A stretch of DNA of 64,000 nt from Clavibacter sepedonicus (GTDB lineage Bacteria > Actinomycetota > Actinomycetes > Actinomycetales > Microbacteriaceae): positions 2,108,001 to 2,172,000 of the forward strand of contig NC_010407.1 of the NCBI RefSeq assembly GCF_000069225.1, given 5' to 3'. The position numbers and the translations under genes are program-made. Below the pieces are notes generated by a model. The model saw only the letters and a program-made list of their open reading frames with translations. It was not told where the DNA came from and searched no databases. The number at the start of each line of letters is the position of its first letter. Positions within the stretch are counted from its first letter, which is position 1. Positions 1 through 8,620 of this stretch are shown one piece after another.

Positions 1-1856
<1,856 letters not shown>

Positions 1857-1862
1857 CTGTCC

Positions 1863-1868
1863 ATCGTA
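1863..1868 (-). promoter_or_regulatory. Candidate -10 box of uvrA (TACGAT, leaderless)
   Basis: On the minus strand TACGAT is followed by 6 bases and then the GTG start of uvrA, so transcription would begin at or beside the start codon. No clear -35 hexamer is visible. The call rests on the same spacing recurring at many genes in this window. Confidence 0.5.
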
Positions 1869-1937
1869 TGCGTCGCCACCGACACCGCCGACGGAGCAGG
1901 CGCGCGACCGACGGCTGCCCGCCGCGCGCCTGTCGGA

Positions 1938-4004
1938 TCAGGACAGGTGGCCGGCCTTCTCCATCTGCCGCAGCTCGCGCTTCAGGTCGCCCAGCTCGTC
2001 GCGGAGGCGCGCGGCCAGCTCGAACTTGAGCTCGCCCGCCGCCTGGAGCATCTGGTCGTTAAGGTCGGAGATGATCGTCTCGAGCTCGTTGGCCCCGGCG
2101 GCCGCCTTGCCCTCGCGCCGGAGGTTCGGGGTGGGCGAGCGCTTGCCGCCGCCGCGCCCCTCGAGCATCTTCTTCGTGTCCTCGCCCTCGCGCGCCAGGA
2201 TCTCGGTGATGTCGGCGATGCGCTTGCGCAGCGGCGTCGGGTCGATGCCGTGCTCGGTGTTGTAGGCGACCTGCTTCTCGCGGCGGCGATCCGTCTCCTC
2301 GATGGCGCGCTTCATGCTGTCCGTCAGCACGTCGGCGTACATGTGCACCTCCCCGGACACGTTGCGCGCGGCCCGCCCGATGGTCTGGATGAGCGACGTG
2401 GACGACCGCAGGAAGCCCTCCTTGTCGGCGTCGAGGATCGCGACGAGCGAGACCTCCGGGAGGTCGAGGCCCTCGCGGAGGAGGTTGATGCCGACGAGCA
2501 CGTCGTAGACGCCGGCCCGCAGCTCGCTCAGCAGCTCGACGCGGCGCAGCGTGTCGACGTCCGAGTGGAGGTAGCGCACGCGCACCCCGGCCTCGGCGAA
2601 GTAGTCGGTGAGCTCCTCCGCCATCTTCTTCGTGAGCGTGGTGACGAGGATGCGCTCGTCCTTCTCGACGCGGATGCGGATCTGCTCCAGAAGGTCGTCG
2701 ATCTGGCCCTTCGTCGGCTTGACGACGATGGCCGGGTCGATGAGGCCGGTCGGACGGATGATCTGCTCCACCACGCCGTCGCCCATGCCGAGCTCGTACT
2801 TGCCGGGCGTCGCCGACATGTACACGGTCTGCGGCACGCGCTCCGTGAACTCGTTCCACTTCAGCGGCCGGTTGTCGAGCGCGCTCGGCAGGCGGAAGCC
2901 GTGCTCGACCAGCGTGCGCTTGCGCGAGGAGTCGCCCTCGAACATGGCGCCGATCTGCGGCACGGTGACGTGCGACTCGTCGATGACGACGAGGAAGTCG
3001 TCCGGGAAGTAGTCGAGCAGGCAGTGCGGGGCCTCCCCCGCGTCTCGCCCGTCGATGTGCCGCGAGTAGTTCTCGATGCCGGAGCAGAACCCGATCTGCT
3101 GCATCATCTCGATGTCGAAGTTCGTGCGCATGCGCAGGCGCTGGGCCTCGAGCAGCTTCCCCTCGCGTTCGAGGACCGCGAGGCGCTCCTCGAGCTCCTG
3201 CTGGATGGTGCCGATGGCCCGCTGCATGACCTCGGTCTCGGCCACGTAGTGGGATCCCGGGAACACGGACACCGCGTCCATCTTGCGGACCACGTCCCCG
3301 GTGAGCGGGTGCAGCTGGTACAGCGCCTCGATCTCGTCGCCGAACATCTCGATGCGGATGGCCAGCTCCTCGTACATCGGGATGATCTCGATGGTGTCGC
3401 CGCGCACGCGGAAGTTGCCGCGCGAGAAGTCGACGTCGTTGCGCTGGTACTGCATGGACACGAACTTGCGGATGAGCGTGTCGCGGTTGATCTGCATGCC
3501 GACCTGGAGCGCGACCATCGCGTTCATGTACTGCTCGGGCTGCCCCAGGCCGTAGATGCACGACACCGTGCTGACGACCACGACGTCGCGGCGGCTGAGC
3601 AGCGAGTTGGTGGTGGAGTGGCGGAGGCGCTCGACCTCGGCGTTGACCGACGAGTCCTTCTCGATGAAGGTGTCCGTCTGCGGGACGTACGCCTCCGGCT
3701 GGTAGTAGTCGTAGTAGGAGACGAAGTACTCGACCGCGTTGTCCGGCATGAGCTCGCGGAACTCGGTGGCGAGCTGGGCCGCCAGCGTCTTGTTGTGGGC
3801 GAGGATCAGCGTGGGCCGCTGGACCTTCTCGATGAGCCAGGCGGCCGTGGCCGACTTGCCCGTGCCGGTGGCGCCGAGGAGCACGACGTCGGGCTCGCCG
3901 GCGTTGACCCGGCCCGCCAGCTCCGCGATGGCCGTGGGCTGGTCGCCGCTCGGGGAGTAGTCGCTGACGACCTTGAACGGGCGCACGGAACGGGTGGGCT
4001 GCAT
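1938..4004 (-). CDS. uvrB: UvrABC system protein B
   Basis: Helicase-like damage-verification subunit of nucleotide excision repair. It receives DNA from UvrA, inserts a beta-hairpin at the lesion and recruits UvrC. At 688 residues the length is normal. Walker A GATGTGKS is at residues 43-50. The [10 protein letters not shown] beta-hairpin region is at about residues 95-105. The helicase motifs DESHVT and QTIGRAARN are present, and the C-terminal UvrB/UvrC motif ([21 protein letters not shown]) ends the protein. The ATG lies 9 bases after the coaE stop codon. A TAGGCT hexamer made from that stop codon sits 6 bases upstream of the ATG, so uvrB can be read from coaE transcripts and from its own leaderless start. 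Confidence 0.97.
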   Translation of the reverse strand: MQPTRSVRPFKVVSDYSPSGDQPTAIAELAGRVNAGEPDVVLLGATGTGKSATAAWLIEKVQRPTLILAHNKTLAAQLATEFRELMPDNAVEYFVSYYDYYQPEAYVPQTDTFIEKDSSVNAEVERLRHSTTNSLLSRRDVVVVSTVSCIYGLGQPEQYMNAMVALQVGMQINRDTLIRKFVSMQYQRNDVDFSRGNFRVRGDTIEIIPMYEELAIRIEMFGDEIEALYQLHPLTGDVVRKMDAVSVFPGSHYVAETEVMQRAIGTIQQELEERLAVLEREGKLLEAQRLRMRTNFDIEMMQQIGFCSGIENYSRHIDGRDAGEAPHCLLDYFPDDFLVVIDESHVTVPQIGAMFEGDSSRKRTLVEHGFRLPSALDNRPLKWNEFTERVPQTVYMSATPGKYELGMGDGVVEQIIRPTGLIDPAIVVKPTKGQIDDLLEQIRIRVEKDERILVTTLTKKMAEELTDYFAEAGVRVRYLHSDVDTLRRVELLSELRAGVYDVLVGINLLREGLDLPEVSLVAILDADKEGFLRSSTSLIQTIGRAARNVSGEVHMYADVLTDSMKRAIEETDRRREKQVAYNTEHGIDPTPLRKRIADITEILAREGEDTKKMLEGRGGGKRSPTPNLRREGKAAAGANELETIISDLNDQMLQAAGELKFELAARLRDELGDLKRELRQMEKAGHLS

Positions 4005-4010
4005 TGCATC

Positions 4011-4016
4011 AGCCTA
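4011..4016 (-). promoter_or_regulatory. Candidate -10 box of uvrB built on the coaE stop codon
   Basis: Minus-strand TAGGCT, then 6 bases, then the ATG of uvrB. The first three bases TAG are the stop codon of coaE. The spacing fits a leaderless start. No convincing -35 is seen. Confidence 0.55.
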
Positions 4017-4628
4017 CGAGCGGCCACCGACATCGCCGGACAGGTTCGCCCAGAGCCGATCCGTCTGCTCGAGCGTCGACGCCAGCGAGATGCCGGAGTC
4101 GACGACCTCGTCCGCGACGGCGAGGCGCTCCTCGTCGGAGGCCTGCGATGCGATCCGGCGCTCGGCCTCCTCGGGCGACATCCCCCGGAGCTCGACGAGG
4201 CGGCGGATCCGTTCCTCGCGCGGCGCGTGGACCATGACGATCCGGTCGAACTCGTCGACGCGGCCCGACTCCACCAGGAGCGGGATGTCGTACACGACGA
4301 CCGCGTCGGCGTCGGCCTCCGCCGCCGCGGCCATGCGCTGCGCGGACAGCGCGCGCACCGCGGGGTGCGTGATCGCCTCCAGGTCGCGGCGCGCGTCCGG
4401 GTCCTGGAACACGATGGCCCCGAGGGCGGGTCGATCGAGGGAGCCGTCGGGCGCGATCACGCCGGGGCCGAACCGCCGGGCGATCTCCGCGAGGGCCGGC
4501 GTGCCGGGCTCCACGACCTCCCGGGCGAGACGATCGGCGTCGATGCGCGCGGCGCCGAGCTCCGCCAACCGGTCGGCCACCACCGTCTTGCCCGCGGCGA
4601 TGCCGCCCGTCAGTCCGATCACCTGCAT
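4014..4628 (-). CDS. coaE: Dephospho-CoA kinase
   Basis: Catalyses the last step of coenzyme A synthesis, phosphorylating dephospho-CoA at the 3' hydroxyl of the ribose. It has 204 residues, the usual single-domain length; mycobacterial homologues carry an extra C-terminal domain that is absent here. The P-loop GGIAAGKT is at residues 8-15 and the substrate-lid region RDLEAITHP is at about residues 78-86. It lies between rpsA and uvrB, the order also known in mycobacteria. The ATG is 6 bases after a TAGGCT hexamer, and its own TAG stop forms part of the uvrB -10 box. Confidence 0.95.
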   Translation of the reverse strand: MQVIGLTGGIAAGKTVVADRLAELGAARIDADRLAREVVEPGTPALAEIARRFGPGVIAPDGSLDRPALGAIVFQDPDARRDLEAITHPAVRALSAQRMAAAAEADADAVVVYDIPLLVESGRVDEFDRIVMVHAPREERIRRLVELRGMSPEEAERRIASQASDEERLAVADEVVDSGISLASTLEQTDRLWANLSGDVGGRS

Positions 4629-4634
4629 GCATCC

Positions 4635-4640
4635 AGCCTA
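4635..4640 (-). promoter_or_regulatory. Candidate -10 box of coaE (TAGGCT, leaderless)
   Basis: Minus-strand TAGGCT followed by 6 bases and the ATG of coaE. The box lies within a CCTAGG palindrome, so it contains the CTAG core that the IS elements in this window use as a target. Confidence 0.55.
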
Positions 4641-4681
4641 GGCGCGGTCCGGATCCGCTCGACGCGAGCGCGGCTCGGTGC

Positions 4682-4729
4682 GCGGGGCGGGGCGGGGGGC
4701 GGGGCGGGGGGCGGGGCGGGGCGGGGGGA
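4682..4729 (+). repeat. G-tract repeat with quadruplex potential
   Basis: Alternating units of GGGGC and GGGGGGC give at least eight runs of four or more guanines on the plus strand. The tract lies between the rpsA terminator hairpin and the coaE -10 box. For leftward transcription it is the template strand. Simple-sequence slippage is the likely origin; a role in pausing or termination is possible but not shown. Confidence 0.75.
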
Positions 4730-4734
4730 CGACG

Positions 4735-4766
4735 GAGGCCGCCCTCCCCGAAGGGAGAGCGGCCTC
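4735..4766 (-). terminator. Hairpin terminator after rpsA
   Basis: GAGGCCGC...GCGGCCTC arms enclosing a CCTCCCC/GGGAGAG inner stem and a short loop, beginning 17 bases past the rpsA stop codon. There is no T-tract, as usual in GC-rich actinobacteria. The following G-tract may help RNA polymerase stop. Confidence 0.75.
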
Positions 4767-4783
4767 GTCGTGGTGCGGTGGTG

Positions 4784-6238
4784 CTACTTCGAGCTGGACA
4801 GCTTCTCGCGCAGTGCGGCGAGGCTCTCGTCGTCCGCCAGCGTGCCGGCGCCCGTCGAGTCGCTCGTGAAGCCGGGGCCGGCGGACGTGATGCCCGTGTC
4901 GGCCGCCTCGGCCTCGGCTGCCGCCGCGACCTGCTTCTTGTGGGCCTCCCAGCGGGCCTGGGCTGCGGCGTACTGCTGCTCCCAGGTCTCGCGCTGCGAC
5001 TCGAAGCCTTCCTTCCACTCGTTGGTCTCCGGGTCGAAGCCCTCGGGGTACTTGTAGTTCCCCTGGTCGTCGTACTCGGTGAGCATGCCGTAGAGGGCCG
5101 GGTCGAACTCGGTGCCCTCGGGGTCGACGCCGTCGTTGGCCTGCTTGAGGCTCAGCGAGATGCGGCGACGCTCGAGGTCGATGTCGATGACCTTGACGAA
5201 CACCTCGTCGCCGACGGACACGACCTGCTCCGCGAGCTCGACGTGCTTGCCGGAGAGCTCCGAGATGTGCACGAGGCCCTCGATGCCCTCGGCCACGCGG
5301 ACGAACGCACCGAACGGCACCAGCTTGGTGACCTTCCCGGGCGCGACCTGGCCGATGGCGTGCGTGCGGGCGAAGACCTGCCACGGGTCCTCCTGCGTCG
5401 CCTTGAGCGACAGCGAGACGCGCTCGCGGTCCAGGTCGACCTCGAGGATCTCGACGGTCACCTCCTGGCCCACCTCGACGACCTCGCTGGCGTGCTCGAT
5501 GTGCTTCCAGCTGAGCTCGGAGACGTGCACGAGGCCGTCGACGCCACCCAGGTCCACGAACGCACCGAAGTTGACGATCGAGGAGACCACGCCCTTGCGG
5601 ACCTGGCCCTTCTGGAGGTTGTTGAGGAACGTGCTGCGGCTCTCGGACTGCGTCTGCTCGAGGAGGGCACGGCGCGACAGGACCACGTTGTTGCGGTTCT
5701 TGTCGAGCTCGAGGATCTTCGCCTCGATCTCCTGGCCGAGGTACGGCGTGAGGTCGCGGACGCGGCGCAGCTCGATGAGCGAGGCCGGGAGGAAGCCGCG
5801 GAGGCCGATGTCCACGATGAGGCCGCCCTTGACGACCTCGATGACGGTGCCGGTGACGACGCCGTCGGACTCCTTGATCTTCTCCACGTCGCCCCACGCA
5901 CGCTCGTACTGCGCGCGCTTCTTGGACAGGATCAGACGACCTTCCTTGTCCTCCTTCTGGAGAACGAGGGCCTCGACGGTGTCGCCGACCTTGACGACCT
6001 CCGTGGGATCCACGTCGTGCTTGATGGACAGCTCACGCGAGGGGATGACGCCCTCGGTCTTGTAGCCGACGTCGATCAGGACCTCGTCCCGATCGATCTT
6101 CACGACGGTGCCCTCGATGAGGTCTCCGTCGTTGAAGAACTTCAGTGTCTTCTCGACCGCGGCGAGGAAGTCCTCAGCAGATCCGATGTCGTTGATCGCG
6201 ACCTGCTTGGGCGCCTTGTCGGTCGTTGCGATTGTCAT
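4784..6238 (-). CDS. rpsA: 30S ribosomal protein S1
   Basis: S1 binds mRNA upstream of the start codon and helps the 30S subunit initiate on structured messages. The 484 residues hold four S1 (OB-fold) repeats at about residues 38-108, 124-191, 211-278 and 296-365, the four-domain form of Gram-positive bacteria. An acidic low-complexity tail follows (AAAEAEAADTGITSAG). The ATG has an upstream GGAG ten bases away. A long leader of about 100 bases separates the gene from a plausible promoter, in contrast to the leaderless neighbours, so leader-based control is possible. The flanking genes coaE and DUF885 are not overlapping, so this is probably its own transcription unit. Confidence 0.97.
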   Translation of the reverse strand: MTIATTDKAPKQVAINDIGSAEDFLAAVEKTLKFFNDGDLIEGTVVKIDRDEVLIDVGYKTEGVIPSRELSIKHDVDPTEVVKVGDTVEALVLQKEDKEGRLILSKKRAQYERAWGDVEKIKESDGVVTGTVIEVVKGGLIVDIGLRGFLPASLIELRRVRDLTPYLGQEIEAKILELDKNRNNVVLSRRALLEQTQSESRSTFLNNLQKGQVRKGVVSSIVNFGAFVDLGGVDGLVHVSELSWKHIEHASEVVEVGQEVTVEILEVDLDRERVSLSLKATQEDPWQVFARTHAIGQVAPGKVTKLVPFGAFVRVAEGIEGLVHISELSGKHVELAEQVVSVGDEVFVKVIDIDLERRRISLSLKQANDGVDPEGTEFDPALYGMLTEYDDQGNYKYPEGFDPETNEWKEGFESQRETWEQQYAAAQARWEAHKKQVAAAAEAEAADTGITSAGPGFTSDSTGAGTLADDESLAALREKLSSSK

Positions 6239-6322
6239 GTAGTTAGTGCTCCAGGATGGGCATGAATAAGGCCGCTGGCGCGGACCCGCGCGGGTACCGG
6301 TCGAGCGGCGGACGGATGGGTC

Positions 6323-6373
6323 GTCGCAGAAGTGCGACAGTCGATCTTAGACCCGGCCCGGGAGGCGGGACAA
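6323..6373 (-). promoter_or_regulatory. Candidate rpsA promoter and start-site hairpin
   Basis: On the minus strand TTGTCC (6368-6373) and TAAGAT (6344-6349) are separated by 18 bases, each matching the housekeeping consensus at four of six positions. A hairpin GTCGCA-CTTC-TGCGAC (6323-6338) lies at the predicted transcript start, followed by roughly 85 bases of leader before the ATG. Confidence 0.5.
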
Positions 6374-6436
6374 CCGCGCCGCGCGGGCGCGCTCGCCGGT
6401 CGGACGTCCGCCCGAGGCCACCCGCCCCGCGCGAGG

Positions 6437-8116
6437 TCAGCGGAGGACCGCGGCCCGGAGCGTGTCGAGGCCGACGCCGCCGACGTCGAGCGCGCGGCGG
6501 TGGAACTCGCGGATGTCGAACGCATCGCCCTCGCGCCGCCGGGTCTCGTCGCGGAGGTCCTCCCAGATGCGCTGGCCGACCTTGTACGAGGGGGCCTGTC
6601 CGGGCCAGCCGAGGTAGCGGTTGACCTCGAAGCGCACGAAGGACGGATCCATGTTGACGTTGCGGCCCATGAAGTCAAACGCGTACCCGGCGTCCCAGAC
6701 GCCGTCTCCGTCGGGGCGCGCCTTGCCGAGGTGCACGCCGATGTCGAGGACCACGCGAGCGGCGCGCATGCGCTGGCCGTCGAGCATCCCGAGGCGGTCG
6801 GCCGGGTCGTCGAGGTAGCCGAGCTCCTGCATGAGGCGCTCGGCGTAGAGGGCCCAGCCCTCCGCGTGGCCCGACGTGCCGGCGAAGCGGCGCCAGGTGT
6901 TCAGCTCGGCCTTGTTGTAGGTGGCCTGCGCGATCTGCAGGTGATGCCCCGGGACGCCCTCGTGGTAGACGGTCGTCAGCTCGCGCCAGGTGTCGAACTC
7001 CGTGACGCCCTCGGGCACCGACCACCACATGCGGCCGGGGCGGCTGAAGTCGTCCGCGGGGCCGGAGTAGTAGATGCCGCCCTCCTGGGTGGGGGCGATC
7101 ATGCACTCGAGGGCGCGGATCTCCTCGGGGATGTCGAAGTGCGTGCGGCCGAGCTCCTCGACCGCGCGGTCGCTCGTCTCCTGCATCCACGCGCGGAGGG
7201 CGTCGGTGCCGTGGAGCTTCCGGGACGCGTCGCCGTCGAGGTGGGCGATGGCCTCGAGCACGCTCGCGCCCGGCAGGATCTCGCGGGCGATGGACTCCTG
7301 CTCCTCCACCATGCGGGCGAGCTCGCCGACGCCCCACTCGTACGTCTCGTCGAGGTCGACCTCAGCGCCGAGGAACGAGCGCGACCGCAGCGCGTACTGC
7401 TCGCGGCCAACGGCGTCGGCGACGCGGCCGGCGGGCTCGAGCTCGGATCCGAGGAACGCGGCCAAGCGCTCGTACGCGCTCCGGGCTTCCTCGGCGCGGG
7501 CACCGAGGTCGTGGCGGAGGGACGCGGGCAGCTCGCCGGCGTCGGGCCGTGCCTCGTCGGCGAAGGAGCGGAAGAAGCCGTCGGGCGCGGCCTGGCGCTC
7601 GACCTGGCCGAGCACCTCGCGGACCTGCCGCTTCGCGGGCACCTGGCCACGACGGATGCCCTCGCGCAGGGTCTCGATGTAGCCGTCGACCGCGCCGGCG
7701 ACGTTGCCGAGCCGTGTCGCGATGTGCTCCCAGTCACCCTCTGTCGACGTGGGCGAGATGTCGAACACCTCGCGGATGCCCTGCGCGGGCGAGGCGATGA
7801 CGTTGAGGTCGGAGAGGTGAACGCCGGCGTCGTGCATCTCGACGTCCAGCTCGAGCTCCCGCGTGAGATCCATGCGCGTGACCTCGTCGACGGCGTCGGC
7901 GGGCGTCGCCTGCGCGAGCTGCCGGACGACCGCGCGGGCCGCCTCCGCGTGCGCCGCGTGGCCGGCGGGCGACGTGTCGCCGTACTCGCCCTCGCGGCCC
8001 GGACGGCCGAGGTAGACGCGCTCCTCCGGGTGCAGGTCGAGCGACGCGTCGATCCACCCCTCGGCGATGCGGTCGATGTCGGTCTGCGGTCGCGGGGCCC
8101 TCGGCGTCGTCGTCAT
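6437..8116 (-). CDS. DUF885 family protein (putative metallopeptidase-like)
   Basis: A 559-residue protein of the DUF885 family. These proteins are widespread in actinobacteria, have no agreed substrate, and resemble zinc carboxypeptidases. The hallmark HEGVPGHH is at residues 385-392 (VYHEGVPGHHLQ), and GHAEGWALYAERLMQE follows as a second conserved segment. No signal peptide is seen, so it is probably cytoplasmic. The ATG overlaps the stop of the upstream PTS EIIA gene by 4 bases (ATGA), so the two are translationally coupled. The family assignment is firm; enzymatic activity is inferred from the HExxxGHH-like motif only. Confidence 0.9.
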   Translation of the reverse strand: MTTTPRAPRPQTDIDRIAEGWIDASLDLHPEERVYLGRPGREGEYGDTSPAGHAAHAEAARAVVRQLAQATPADAVDEVTRMDLTRELELDVEMHDAGVHLSDLNVIASPAQGIREVFDISPTSTEGDWEHIATRLGNVAGAVDGYIETLREGIRRGQVPAKRQVREVLGQVERQAAPDGFFRSFADEARPDAGELPASLRHDLGARAEEARSAYERLAAFLGSELEPAGRVADAVGREQYALRSRSFLGAEVDLDETYEWGVGELARMVEEQESIAREILPGASVLEAIAHLDGDASRKLHGTDALRAWMQETSDRAVEELGRTHFDIPEEIRALECMIAPTQEGGIYYSGPADDFSRPGRMWWSVPEGVTEFDTWRELTTVYHEGVPGHHLQIAQATYNKAELNTWRRFAGTSGHAEGWALYAERLMQELGYLDDPADRLGMLDGQRMRAARVVLDIGVHLGKARPDGDGVWDAGYAFDFMGRNVNMDPSFVRFEVNRYLGWPGQAPSYKVGQRIWEDLRDETRRREGDAFDIREFHRRALDVGGVGLDTLRAAVLR

Positions 8117-8571
8117 CCCTCGACCGTAGCGGCTCCCAGGAGGGACCGGACGGTGGCGGGCTCGGTCGCGCCGCGCAGCTGCTCGGCGCGCACCGGGTCG
8201 AGCAGGATCTCCGCGAGACGCGACAGCAGCGCGATGTGGCCGCCTCCGGTGGCCGCGATCCCGATCACGATGCGGACGTCGTGGCCGTCCCAGTCGACGC
8301 CGTCGGGCAGGCGCAGCAGGCTGATGGCGTCGGCCCGTACGAGGTCGCGGCCGGCGGCGAGCGTGCCGTGCGGCACGGCGACGCCCTCCCCCACGAAGGT
8401 CGACACGGATCGCTCGCGCTCGACCATGGCCTCGACGTAGCCGGGCTCCACGGCGCCGGCCGCGACGAGGGCCTCGCCCGCCTGGCGGATGGCGGACTCG
8501 CGATCGTCGGCGTGCGCGTCGAGGCGGATGGAGCCGTCGGCGAGGAGGTCGGAGAGTCGTGCCTTCGTCAT
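8113..8571 (-). CDS. PTS sugar transporter subunit IIA (fructose/mannitol type)
   Basis: A 152-residue single-domain EIIA protein of the phosphotransferase system. The phosphorylatable histidine is H68 in GVAVPHGT, the standard site of the fructose/mannitol EIIA fold, and the IGIAATGGGHIALLSRLAEIL core is intact. No HPr, EIIB or EIIC gene is adjacent, so it may serve a permease encoded elsewhere or act as a regulatory EIIA (EIIA-Ntr like). It is coupled to the DUF885 gene by a 4-base overlap. GAGGAG lies 9-14 bases before the ATG, so this pair uses a conventional ribosome binding site. The specific sugar cannot be told from sequence. Confidence 0.88.
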   Translation of the reverse strand: MTKARLSDLLADGSIRLDAHADDRESAIRQAGEALVAAGAVEPGYVEAMVERERSVSTFVGEGVAVPHGTLAAGRDLVRADAISLLRLPDGVDWDGHDVRIVIGIAATGGGHIALLSRLAEILLDPVRAEQLRGATEPATVRSLLGAATVEG

Positions 8572-8620
8572 GCGCTGTGCTCCTCGTGCTGGGAATGGAT
8601 GGGCGAGCGGATTCCGCAGG

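Noticed and set aside
4682..4729. G-tract as a CRISPR-like or satellite array
   Set aside because: The units are only 5-7 bases and irregular, with no spacers; it is a simple-sequence tract.
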